Assembly: GCF_020103695.1 (NCBI RefSeq)
Contig: NZ_JAHXBF010000006.1
Span: 248,001-312,000 of the forward strand
Reading direction: 5' to 3'
Source: Hyalangium versicolor
GTDB taxonomy: Bacteria; Myxococcota; Myxococcia; Myxococcales; Myxococcaceae
DNA length: 64,000 nt
Below are positions 24,625-32,439 of this stretch, in pieces. Below the pieces are notes generated by a model. That model saw only the letters and a program-made list of their open reading frames with translations, was not told the origin of the DNA and searched no databases. Each line of letters begins with the position of its first letter. The first letter of the stretch is position 1. The position numbers were made by a program, and so were the translations under genes.

Positions 24625-25806
24625 TCAGGCGCGGCGGCCGGATTCGGTGGTGATGTCGTCGGCAGACAGGGGGATGCACTCGGGGAAGACGCCGGGCTCC
24701 GTGGCCGTGACGTGCTCCTGGCTCGAGCTGGCCGCGGCCAGCGAGGTGCGGACTTCCGCGGCGGCCTCGGCCGCGCCGTACACCGAGCCGCGCGCGGCGA
24801 GACAGGCACGCAACTCCACTTCCAGCTCCGCGGCCGTGGAGGGACGGGCCGAGGGCTCACGCTGGAGCAGGCGGCGGAGGATGTCTCGGAGAGGCTCGCT
24901 CACGGGCTGAAGCACCCGCTCCAGCTCCTCCGGGCGATAGGTGGCGGCACGGAGGATGAGTTCGTCCACCTCGTCCGGCAGCGCCGCTGCGGCGGCGGTG
25001 AGGAGTGCGCCGAGCACTTGCTCCTTGATGGGGGCGGTGAGCGTTTCTGGCAGTGCGTCCCAGGCCGAGGCGTCCAGGTTGTAGAGGTGATTCCAGGTGG
25101 CCAGTTCCAGGAGCACCAGACCCAGGGAGAAGAGATCCGACCGTGCATCCAGGTTGCCGCCGAGCAGGGCCTCGGGCGCTGCGAAGTAGACGTTGCCCCG
25201 GGGACGCGGGAGCGTGGTGGGGCGGCGGCCGGGGAGGCGCGAGTGGGCCAGGCCGAAGTCCGTCAGCGTCACCTCGCCGAGCGGCCCCAAGGTGATGCCC
25301 CGGGGGTTGAGGTCGCGGTGGAGGATCTGGAGCGGATGGCCCTGCTCGTCCACGCGCGTGTGGGCGTGGTGCAGGGCGCGGGCGACCTCCACGCCCACGT
25401 GGAGGACGAAGGCCTCGGAGAGATGGACGCCGCACATCATCGAGGCGGTGAGGAGCGTGTTGAGGCTCCAGCCCTCCACGAAGTCCCTGACGACGAAGAA
25501 GTCATCCGGAGTCTCATGGCTCCGGTGGACGCGGGCGATGTTCGGGTGCTGGAGGTAGGTGGCCAGGCGGACCTCTTCCTGGAGGCGTGTACGGATGAGG
25601 TCCCGTGTGGCGGCGTCCACGTCCGTGAGTGGCAGGCGCTTGATCACCACCTGTCCCCCGATGGAGCGGCCCGTGCGCTGGCGCGCGAGCACCGTGGACT
25701 CACCGTGGTGACTGGTTTCCAGCTCGCGGAGGAGTTCGTAGGAGACGCCATCCTGGGAGAAAAGGATGACGCCCTGGGGATGCCAGGGGCGTGATGCGGA
25801 TGACAT
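24625..25806 (-). CDS. Ser/Thr protein kinase with altered catalytic loop
   Basis: 393 residues from ATG 25806 with GGAGG 8 nt upstream. The kinase fold is clear: VVIKRL (Lys), EEVRLATYLQHPNIARV, HRDLNPRG, LTDFGLAHS and DLFSLGLVLLELAT. The Gly-rich loop is degenerate and the catalytic loop reads HRDLNPRG instead of HRDLKPxN, so the Mg-binding Asn is replaced. Related divergent loops occur in other myxobacterial kinases as I recall, so activity is uncertain rather than excluded. There is no transmembrane segment; the C-terminal 60 residues are low-complexity. It is the third gene of a DUF2381-kinase-kinase minus-strand run. Confidence 0.88.
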   Translation of the reverse strand: MSSASRPWHPQGVILFSQDGVSYELLRELETSHHGESTVLARQRTGRSIGGQVVIKRLPLTDVDAATRDLIRTRLQEEVRLATYLQHPNIARVHRSHETPDDFFVVRDFVEGWSLNTLLTASMMCGVHLSEAFVLHVGVEVARALHHAHTRVDEQGHPLQILHRDLNPRGITLGPLGEVTLTDFGLAHSRLPGRRPTTLPRPRGNVYFAAPEALLGGNLDARSDLFSLGLVLLELATWNHLYNLDASAWDALPETLTAPIKEQVLGALLTAAAAALPDEVDELILRAATYRPEELERVLQPVSEPLRDILRRLLQREPSARPSTAAELEVELRACLAARGSVYGAAEAAAEVRTSLAAASSSQEHVTATEPGVFPECIPLSADDITTESGRRA

Positions 25807-25965
25807 GGGAAGCGCCTCCGTCGCTTGACGAGGACCCATCGTTGACAGGGAGGATACTACCCATAACGTAACCCAAAAGGGAATGACCCACCAGGTTATC
25901 CGTTTGCTGTGGGGGTGGCGGGCGCGCAGGGCGCCGGAATGTAAAGGAGGGTTACAGGGCCCCTC

Positions 25966-27612
25966 TCAGTGCCAGCGCTCGGTGAAGCAGGCCCCCGCAA
26001 AGGGCATCAACAGGGCAGCGCCCTCCCGAGGGTCGGGGCGATCTTTTGGCCAGCCCGCGGCATTGTTTTCGTTGCACAGCTCCACACAGATGGGGACCGT
26101 TGTGCCATCCGGACGGCGAGCGCGTGTGTACCGCCCGAAGACCAGGTTGCCTGGAGCGACCCAGAGATGCCCCTCCAGGAGGGTGCCTTCGGGGAGCTCT
26201 CGGGCATAGACGCTATCGAATTCACTGGTGATGGGGCCGTTCTCGTAGAGGGCCACCTCTGTGCTGTCGTCTTTGTTGCGCTTCTTCGGGTCGAGCACGA
26301 TCCCGATGTAGCGGCTGTAGTCATTGGGTTGACCGAACTTCCTCATGAACTTCATTGCTTCCTCGGGGCACTCACCGGGCTCAGGACGGGTGTGGACGGT
26401 GGCACAACCCATCTCCAGGAATGCCATCGTGCCGATCAGCGCGGCGCACTGCGTGAAAGTCGGCTTGGGTTTGGGGCTCACGGGGCTCACGGGGGTGTCC
26501 TCCTTGGGGAGTGGGCGCTGCTGTGGAGCGTGGGATGCTGGAGTCTCCGCCGGAAGGTCTACTCCCCGCGCGCCGAAGAAGGTGATGGCTCCGAGGAGCA
26601 GGGCCAGCAGCGCGCATCCCAGGAGAGCGGTCCGTGCCCAGCCCTGTCTGGACAGGCCCTGGCGGGTCTTGGGAGGAGGGAGGGCTGTCCTGCGCCGCGC
26701 CGAGGGTGGGTACACCCGCTCATCCCAGGCCTGGTCCGGGTCCGCCTTCAGCTCCGCCAGGAAGCCGCGCAAGGTGCCGGCGGAGGGTGGCCGGAGCCGG
26801 GGATTCGGGTTCAGCAGGGCCATGGTCAGATCGCTCAGCGCGGGGGGCACCCGCGGGTTGACCTTGACGGGCGAGGGCGGTGGCAGCGCCTCGTTGTTGA
26901 GAGGCAGGCGCGCACGCCTCTCGGTGGGCAGCGGGTCCGTCAGGATGTCATACAGGGTGGCCCCGAGCGCGAAGAGCTCATCCGCCGCCTGGTAGGAATA
27001 GCGTGCCCCAGGCTCGTGCTGGCGCTCGGCCTTCAAGGCTTCCGGGCTGCGGTAGCGCCGCGTGCCGGGGGGCATACCCTCCGTCAGTTCCTCAGCCAGG
27101 GGATGTTCGCCCACGCTGAAGTCGGTGATCACGGGCACGCTATTGCTTCTGTGCACCATGATGTTGGAGGGCTTGATGTCGCGATGGAAGATCTTGTCCT
27201 GGTGTGCGGCCTCCAGCGCGTCGGCCACGGGCTCCAGGAGCGCGACCACCTGGCGGAAGGTGGGGTGCGCGTGCTCCGCCCACCCGGCCAGTGTGTCCCC
27301 GTCCACGTAGTCTTCCACGATGAAGAAGAAGCCCTCTCGAGGATCCAACCAGCGCCCGTGGCCCCAGACCCGGACGATGTTGGGGTGGTTGACCAGGTTC
27401 AGGCAGGTCATCTCCCGGCGGATGCGCTCATCCGTGTGCGCCGAGTCCCCGCTATCCGCGCGGTGCTGCGCGATCTTCAAGGCAAAGTCCTGTCCCCGCA
27501 GCTGGGCGCGGTACACGACTCCGTAGGCGCCCTGGCCGCGTTTCTCCACCACTCGCCAGCCTTGGATGAAGGTACCGGGTGGAAGGTTCGTGGGATCCGG
27601 CTGAGAACTCAT
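25966..27612 (-). CDS. membrane Ser/Thr protein kinase with extracytoplasmic domain
   Basis: 548 residues. Kinase domain 1-300: KRGQGAYGVVYRA (Gly loop), FALKIA (Lys), HRDIKPSNIMV (catalytic loop), ITDFSVGE in place of DFG, and GTRRYRSPEAL. A single transmembrane helix follows at about 328-350 (ALLGCALLALLLGAITFFGA), then about 195 outside residues with several Cys (FTQCAALIGTMAFLEMGCA, ICVELCNENNAAGW) and no domain known to me. This is the layout of a receptor kinase. GGAGG lies 11 nt before the ATG. It starts 24 nt after the DUF2381 gene, so the two are probably co-expressed. Confidence 0.9.
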   Translation of the reverse strand: MSSQPDPTNLPPGTFIQGWRVVEKRGQGAYGVVYRAQLRGQDFALKIAQHRADSGDSAHTDERIRREMTCLNLVNHPNIVRVWGHGRWLDPREGFFFIVEDYVDGDTLAGWAEHAHPTFRQVVALLEPVADALEAAHQDKIFHRDIKPSNIMVHRSNSVPVITDFSVGEHPLAEELTEGMPPGTRRYRSPEALKAERQHEPGARYSYQAADELFALGATLYDILTDPLPTERRARLPLNNEALPPPSPVKVNPRVPPALSDLTMALLNPNPRLRPPSAGTLRGFLAELKADPDQAWDERVYPPSARRRTALPPPKTRQGLSRQGWARTALLGCALLALLLGAITFFGARGVDLPAETPASHAPQQRPLPKEDTPVSPVSPKPKPTFTQCAALIGTMAFLEMGCATVHTRPEPGECPEEAMKFMRKFGQPNDYSRYIGIVLDPKKRNKDDSTEVALYENGPITSEFDSVYARELPEGTLLEGHLWVAPGNLVFGRYTRARRPDGTTVPICVELCNENNAAGWPKDRPDPREGAALLMPFAGACFTERWH

Positions 27613-27636
27613 GGGTGACAGGGCCTCCGCGAGCGT

Positions 27637-28521
27637 CTACTCGAGCTCGGGGCTGGGGAAGGACAGACAGCGCTCCCGGGCGCTGTCGCACAGCGTCAGG
27701 TCATGCTTCGCACCTGGCTCCCGGAGCTTGCCGGGGGCGGGCAACTTCAACTCGATGGCGATCTCCGCTTCCGCTCCAGGGGCCACGGCGGCGTTCGCCG
27801 GGAAAACCATCCACACGCGTACACCTGGCGCGGCGGGAGTCAGAAAGGCGAGGGTGGGTGTCCAGGGCGCCGCGCTCGTGTTCCGTACGCTCAGGGTCAG
27901 CACCACCCACCCTCTCAGACGGTACGTCCTTCCACGGACGAGAGTGAGCGGGCCTGGGCTGTCACTCTTCGGTAGGTACGTCCGCAAGATCCATTGATCG
28001 AAGCTGCCGGCCAGTGCGAGGGCGCCCGGACTGCGCTGGGACTGGAGCTCCTTGAGTTCCTGGCTCTGGGCTTCACAGCGGGCGAGTGTGGTGGCCAGCT
28101 CGTGCTCGCAGGCATCCGCGGAGCGTTCCGGGAGGGCGAAGTCCACCCGTGTATCCACCTCGCTGGGATGGGGGATGAGGAGGATGACGGCTTCGCGCCC
28201 ATCCGCGAAGACGAGATGAAGGGCCAGGCGCTCGGTGGGGGCGAGTTCCAGGGCGGGTTCGAGGTAGAGGGCGCGCTCGCCGACGTCCAGGCGTGTGAAG
28301 CGCTCGCGGCCCTCCAACTGGGCGCTTGCCAGAGGGGCGTTGAAGAACAGGGAGGAGAGCACCCCCGCGGCCACGCGTACCTGGGGCGCGGGAACGGTGG
28401 GGCCGCGCAGGAGGGATGCTTGCCGTTCCTTCTTCTCGCGAGGTGCGCGGGACTGGGCGGACGTGGCGGCCGCCCACAGCAGACACGCACACGCCAGCCA
28501 CGCTGTGCTGGGTAGGGACAT
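27637..28521 (-). CDS. DUF2381 family secreted protein
   Basis: 294 residues from ATG 28521, with AGAGG 10 nt upstream. The signal peptide (LACACLLWAAATSAQS) is followed by the family pattern: APQVRVAAGVLSSLFFNAPL, LALHLVFADGREAVILLIPHP, CEHELATTLARCEAQ, and a C-terminal beta region (VLTLSVRNTSAAPW, VWMVFPANAAVAPG). This family is, as far as I know, essentially confined to myxobacteria and typically sits beside Ser/Thr kinase genes, as here. Molecular function is unknown; a periplasmic partner of the receptor kinase downstream is a reasonable inference. Confidence 0.87.
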   Translation of the reverse strand: MSLPSTAWLACACLLWAAATSAQSRAPREKKERQASLLRGPTVPAPQVRVAAGVLSSLFFNAPLASAQLEGRERFTRLDVGERALYLEPALELAPTERLALHLVFADGREAVILLIPHPSEVDTRVDFALPERSADACEHELATTLARCEAQSQELKELQSQRSPGALALAGSFDQWILRTYLPKSDSPGPLTLVRGRTYRLRGWVVLTLSVRNTSAAPWTPTLAFLTPAAPGVRVWMVFPANAAVAPGAEAEIAIELKLPAPGKLREPGAKHDLTLCDSARERCLSFPSPELE

Positions 28522-28602
28522 TCTGATAGGACCTCTTGGGTTGAGGCTACCAGAACGCCGTGTTGCCGTGCGGCGGGAGGTGGCTGGAGCGGGTTGGGCC
28601 AC

Positions 28603-28680
28603 TCAGTCGAGGAAGCGGCGTTGGGTTCGTGTGGACGGTGGTCTATGGAGAATGGGCGCGCGAGCGCGGAACGGAGGCGC
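28603..28680 (-). pseudogene. decayed fragment of a DUF3396-type immunity gene
   Basis: The minus strand ends in a codon series for RRFLD-stop identical to the C termini of the two intact immunity genes at 29749 and 31528. About 25 nt further upstream the sequence again matches them (RSRAHSP, stop, TTV against RSRLHSPNTTV) in another frame, with a TAG and an internal deletion of roughly 200 bp between the matching parts. This is best read as the remains of a third immunity gene of the same array. Confidence 0.6.
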
Positions 28681-28837
28681 CGTCCGACCTACCCAGTGGA
28701 AGCGATCCTCCAGAAGCACGGCGCAGCGATCGCAGTCAGCGCGATCGTTTTTCCTCTGCATGCCGCAGCGAGGTCGAGCCAGCTGGCGCTCCCAGAGTTC
28801 AAGCTTCTGGGCGTCCATGCGCTCGAATTTCCTGCTC

Positions 28838-28874
28838 CAGGAACGTGCGACCAGATCTCGCACGCGTTCCTGGA
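28838..28874. repeat. long inverted repeat
   Basis: CCAGGAACGTGCGA, a 7-nt loop and TCGCACGCGTTCCTGG pair along 14 bases with a 2-nt bulge. No U-run follows on either strand. It sits in the 416-nt stretch between the DUF2381 gene and the small lipoprotein gene, which holds no convincing intact gene. It may be an REP-like element or a recombination scar near the toxin array. Confidence 0.45.
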
Positions 28875-28937
28875 GGACTGTTTCCAGTCAGTGCCAACGG
28901 TCGCTCTGACTCACCAGCCCATTGGGGGCTTCATGCC

Positions 28938-29288
28938 CTAGTAATACCCGGCGTAGGTCGCGAAGCAGCCACCCGGGGAGTTGCCGCATGCGGATTTCCA
29001 GTTGTTGCATGCCCAGGCCGCGTCGCTCGGTTTATGGCCCCACCAGATCGCGACGGTGCCCTGGTAGGAATTGTCACGCACGCGGTAGCAGTACCAGACG
29101 GTCGTCAGACCCGCCGTTTGTGCCAGCTCCTGCGTTGGCTCGATGTCGGCCTGTCCTTGGGGCTGCATATCCGGTTGAGACGGCATCTCCGGCTCCTGAC
29201 CGCCGTCGCTGGGTTCGGCTCCGCAGGCAGTGAGCATGGACGCACCAACGACCGCACACAGCAGGGACATCATCGTAAGCCTCTTCAT
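28938..29288 (-). CDS. small cysteine-containing lipoprotein
   Basis: 116 residues. Signal peptide with lipobox LTAC (Cys22), a Pro/Gln/Asp-rich linker (about 25-55), then a compact Trp/Cys-rich end: TTVWYCYRVRDN, TVAIWWGHKPSDAAWACNNW and CGNSPGGCF. Four Cys could form disulfides. GAGGAG is 6 nt before the ATG. It follows the toxin-immunity array on the same strand but is separated from it by 460 nt. I do not recognise the family; cell-envelope location is likely. Confidence 0.75.
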   Translation of the reverse strand: MKRLTMMSLLCAVVGASMLTACGAEPSDGGQEPEMPSQPDMQPQGQADIEPTQELAQTAGLTTVWYCYRVRDNSYQGTVAIWWGHKPSDAAWACNNWKSACGNSPGGCFATYAGYY

Positions 29289-29748
29289 TTCTATCTCCTC
29301 AGTTCAGTGCTTCGTGTGAGTTCGCTCCGTGCCGCCATACGGCTGTGCGCACCGATGCAAACGCCACGGTGAAACCACTCACCGTGTCTGGATGTTTGTC
29401 GCGGGCGGCGTTGGATTGCTCTTGCGCGCCGCATGCCACGTCGCCATCCCTGGCGTTGCGCGCATCTCCGTCCACAGCCGTGGACAAACCGTCTCTGGGC
29501 GTAGACGGTGGCAGCGGACTCCTTTCACTCCTCAACACGGCGCACCTCTGTCGAGAGCCGCCTTCTCGCATTCTCATCCGGTGTGGTGCTGACCAGACAC
29601 TTGCCTGACATGACGGCAACATGTCGGTCCATGCCGGATCACTTCGTGAGGCCGGTGGCCACACGGTTCACAACTCCCTGCTGATAGGGTGTGTCCATCT
29701 ACTGCCTGCTGCTCTGTCTCGCTCTGCGGATAGGAGGACGAGGAGTGT
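29289..29748. other. 460-nt gene-free stretch downstream of the toxin array
   Basis: No convincing coding region: the frames open here lack ribosome sites and have shadow-like composition. It contains the upstream region of the small lipoprotein gene and the 3' flank of immunity gene 1, with short palindromic sequence around 29600-29635 (TGACATG / CATGTCGG). No clear promoter or terminator could be assigned. Confidence 0.4.
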
Positions 29749-30660
29749 TCAGTCGAGGAAGCGTCGCTCCCAGCGAGGAACATCCTGGCGAGGCAGGCCG
29801 GCCATGGAGCCATGGGGCTCGTGGAAGAGCCAGGGCTCTAGGACTTGAGCCAGCTCTCGGTATGCGGGCAGGGTGTCACCGTGCTCGGTGTCGCCGGCTT
29901 CGGGCCATGGCCCGAGTGTGACGACGGCTCGGTCCTCGCCCAACTCCTGGACGGTGGTGTTCGGGGAGTGGAGACGGGAGCGCAGGGTGGCGCTTCCACC
30001 CAGCTCGCCCAGCACCGGCTGGCCAAGAAAGGTCAGCCACTGGGGGCCGATGACACGGGTGCCGATCTTCCACGAGCGTCCGCTCAGATCAGGAATATCC
30101 AGGCCCGGGTAGCGGAAACAGGAGGAGGCGATACGTCTGTCGACGCCAGCCATGTCCAACTCGCCAAGGAAGGACAGGCCTGTATGACCTGAGCAGAACG
30201 GCAGCGCGGCAGCGAGTTCCAGTGCCAGCTCGCGCACGCGGCTGGGACCATGCTCTTCCAGGAATTCGGAGGGGAGCCCGAAGCTGACGGCGCTGACGGC
30301 GGAGGCATTGTCGAAAGCGGAATGACCGTCGACGGACCTGCCTCGATATTCGACCCGGTACCTGCATTCGAGTTTGGAGCCATCCTGTAGGTCCAGGGAG
30401 GCCTGCGGATCTTCACGCAACTGGCTCCAGATCAGCTCCCATCCCGAGGCGTCGAGAGCCTGCCACTCTCCGTCTCTATCGGCGTAGAGCCCGAGAGCTC
30501 CTGGACCCACCGCGCGCAGGTAGGTCTTCAGCGCGTGCTCCAGGGACTGGGCCAACTCGACATGGGCATGCCTCATGTAGAAGGTGATGCTGAGGCCTTC
30601 ACGGACGAGGACATATCCGTTCTCAGCCAGGACGCGGATGCGTGGAGGGTGCTCGCTCAT
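29749..30660 (-). CDS. DUF3396 (type VI immunity-like) protein, cassette 1
   Basis: 303 residues, start ATG at 30660 overlapping the upstream toxin gene stop (ATGA). No signal peptide. Family features include VREGLSITFYMRH near the N terminus, GPSRVRELALELAAALPFCSGHTGLSF in the middle, and the C-terminal GPQWLTFLGQPVLGELGG, LPAYRELAQVLEPWLF and PRWERRFLD. DUF3396 proteins are annotated as cognate immunity proteins of contact-delivered toxins. The overlap with the lipoprotein gene and the parallel cassette upstream support an antitoxin-like role. The C-terminal third is closer to the cassette-2 protein than the N-terminal two thirds, as expected if the latter determine specificity. Confidence 0.85.
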   Translation of the reverse strand: MSEHPPRIRVLAENGYVLVREGLSITFYMRHAHVELAQSLEHALKTYLRAVGPGALGLYADRDGEWQALDASGWELIWSQLREDPQASLDLQDGSKLECRYRVEYRGRSVDGHSAFDNASAVSAVSFGLPSEFLEEHGPSRVRELALELAAALPFCSGHTGLSFLGELDMAGVDRRIASSCFRYPGLDIPDLSGRSWKIGTRVIGPQWLTFLGQPVLGELGGSATLRSRLHSPNTTVQELGEDRAVVTLGPWPEAGDTEHGDTLPAYRELAQVLEPWLFHEPHGSMAGLPRQDVPRWERRFLD

Positions 30661-31493
30661 TCCATGACACCGAGATGAGGTTGCACGCGCCTGGGAGTGA
30701 CCTTCAGCGCGCGCTCGTAGAGTTCGTTCTGAAACCTGTTTTCGTAAGGGTGCCCCTTGGGATACTGCCTCCAACGAACAGGCTTGTCTGTGTTGACGCA
30801 AGGGAACTTGAAGTCGAAGACGAGTTGGATGTGGAGAGGCTGGCCTGGCAAGTGAATGACCACGTCAGGCTCGATGGTGCCCAGAAGTTCGGCGGCTCGG
30901 CCTTGGGCGAGAAGGGCCTTCACCTGCTCAGGAGAGAGGAATTCGGTCTCACCGGTGGCGGGGTTGTAGCGATAGCGGGCAGAGAGGGTGAAGCCGCCAG
31001 GGGTGAGCTGTTGGAGCCGTTGCTCGGCGCACTGGAGAGCCGCGGTGTGCTGGAGGCGGCCCAGGAGCATGGCGCGCGTGACGGGCTGCCCCCGTGCGTC
31101 GTGCTCGACGACCTTGAGACACTCTTCACGGGTAGGGCTGCGCTGGAAGTGTTGAAACATGACGTCGGAGCGAGCCTTGTCAGCGCACTCCTTGAGAGCC
31201 TGCTGGATTTGAGCCTCGAGGGTGGCGTCGATGACGACCTGGATGACCTTGGCTGCGGCAGCGATGTTGAGAGCGGCGGAAGAAGGCCCGGAGAAGGGAG
31301 GAGGGACGCTGGGGAGTTGCTCTCCGGGTTGAGGCTTGCAGAGGAGGGGGTGAGTGCGACAGAAGTTGGAGGGAGAGTCGACAGTCTGTGAGTACTGGGT
31401 GGGAGCAGGGCGGGGTGTGACGCAGGCGGTGAGGAGTGCGCAGGCGGCGAGGACGGCAGACCCTCGGGACAGTTCACGGTGGGTTCGTCGCAT
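30657..31493 (-). CDS. lipoprotein polymorphic toxin candidate, cassette 1 (SitA-like)
   Basis: 278 residues, ATG at 31493 with GAGG 5 nt upstream. Lipobox LTAC gives Cys24. A Pro-rich linker with paired Cys (45, 52) leads to a helical region (AALNIAAAAKVIQVVIDATLEAQ) and a C-terminal alpha/beta domain with a PD-(D/E)xK-like pattern: Pro209-Asp210 in EPDVVIHL and Asp227-x-Lys229 in VFDFKFPC, then WRxYPxGHP. A lipid-anchored, nuclease-tipped protein followed by an overlapping immunity gene resembles SitA/SitI pairs, which myxobacteria transfer between kin by TraAB outer-membrane exchange. Residues 1-236 differ from cassette 2 at one position; 237-278 diverge strongly. Nuclease activity and delivery route are inference. 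Confidence 0.75.
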   Translation of the reverse strand: MRRTHRELSRGSAVLAACALLTACVTPRPAPTQYSQTVDSPSNFCRTHPLLCKPQPGEQLPSVPPPFSGPSSAALNIAAAAKVIQVVIDATLEAQIQQALKECADKARSDVMFQHFQRSPTREECLKVVEHDARGQPVTRAMLLGRLQHTAALQCAEQRLQQLTPGGFTLSARYRYNPATGETEFLSPEQVKALLAQGRAAELLGTIEPDVVIHLPGQPLHIQLVFDFKFPCVNTDKPVRWRQYPKGHPYENRFQNELYERALKVTPRRVQPHLGVME

Positions 31494-31528
31494 CGACACC
31501 TCGCGGATGGGGGTGCACGAGAATAGCT
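30792..31528 (-). repeat. duplicated block, copy 1 (toxin 5' UTR and first 236 codons)
   Basis: Nearly identical in DNA to 32572-33312, with only a handful of mismatches over about 700 bp. The match begins just downstream of codon 237 of the toxin and runs past the toxin start into the short spacer, ending in ATAGCTCAGTCGA. This indicates recent duplication or ongoing gene conversion confined to the constant part of the toxin. Confidence 0.85.
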
Positions 31529-32439
31529 CAGTCGAGGAAGCGGCGCTCCCAGCGAGGAACATCCTGGCGGGGAATACCGGCCATGGATCCATTGGGCTCG
31601 CGGAAGAGCCAGGGTTCCAGGACGCGAGCCAGCTCGCGGTATGCGGGTAGGGTGTCGCCGCGCTCGGTGTCTCCAGCTTCGGGCCAGGGACCGAGCGTGA
31701 CGACGGCTCTGTCACCCTCCAGTGCTTGGACAGTGGTTTCTGGCGAGATGAGGTGGGAGCGCAGGGCGGCGGCTCCGCCCAGTTCACCCAGCACTGGTTG
31801 GCCGAGAAAGGTCAGCCATTGGGGGCCGACGACGCGGTTTCCCAGATGCAGGGAGCGCCAGCTCATTCTCGGAATGTCCAGACCTGGGTAGCGGAAGTAA
31901 TAGGGAGAGACGTGTGGGGCGACGCCAGACAGGTCCAGGTCTCCGTTGAAGGAAAGGCCTGCATGGCCGGAGCAGAACGGTAGGTGAGCCGCGAGTTCCA
32001 GGGCCAGCTCGCGCACGTGCCCTGGGCCATGCTCTTCGAGGAATTCAGTAGGCAGCCAGAAGCTGACCGCGCTCACGATGTTCGCCTTCTTGAAGAGCGG
32101 GGTGTCTTCCAGGGTTCTTCCCCAATACTCGAAGCGATACCTGGTCTCGGTGTTGGAGGCGTCGAAGAGTTGAATGGCAGCCGAGGAGGGAGCACGCATC
32201 TGGCGCCAGACAAGTTCCCAACCTGCAATGTCGAGGGGCTGTAACTCCCCTTCATCATCGGCGTACCAGCCGAGGGCGTCGGCACCTACGGAGCGCAAGT
32301 AGGCTTCGAGTGCCAGGTGCACTTTGGGCGCGATGTCGTCATGGCGGTGGCGCATGTAGAAGGTGATGTCCAGCCCCTCACGGACCACGACAAAGCCATT
32401 TTCGGCCTGAATGCGAATGCGGGGGTAATGCACGCTCAC
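31528..32439 (-). CDS. DUF3396 (type VI immunity-like) protein, cassette 2
   Basis: 303 residues, exactly the length of the cassette-1 protein. The GTG at 32439 overlaps the stop of toxin 2 (GTGA). It shares VVREGLDITFYMRH, HVRELALELAAHLPFCSGHAGLSF, GPQWLTFLGQPVLGELGG and PRWERRFLD with its paralogue, while the segments around residues 65-130 (ADDEGELQPLDIAGWELVW, NTETRYRFEYWGR) are diverged. The role is presumably to neutralise toxin 2 in the cytoplasm. It ends 34 nt before the start of toxin 1. Confidence 0.85.
   Translation of the reverse strand: MSVHYPRIRIQAENGFVVVREGLDITFYMRHRHDDIAPKVHLALEAYLRSVGADALGWYADDEGELQPLDIAGWELVWRQMRAPSSAAIQLFDASNTETRYRFEYWGRTLEDTPLFKKANIVSAVSFWLPTEFLEEHGPGHVRELALELAAHLPFCSGHAGLSFNGDLDLSGVAPHVSPYYFRYPGLDIPRMSWRSLHLGNRVVGPQWLTFLGQPVLGELGGAAALRSHLISPETTVQALEGDRAVVTLGPWPEAGDTERGDTLPAYRELARVLEPWLFREPNGSMAGIPRQDVPRWERRFLD

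Noticed and set aside
28594..28941. 115-codon plus-strand frame between the DUF2381 gene and the lipoprotein
   Set aside because: Runs antisense through the decayed immunity-gene fragment and the inverted repeat; no Shine-Dalgarno.
29299..29664. 121-codon minus-strand frame upstream of the small lipoprotein
   Set aside because: No ribosome site, unusual Arg/Ser composition, would occupy the promoter region of the lipoprotein gene.
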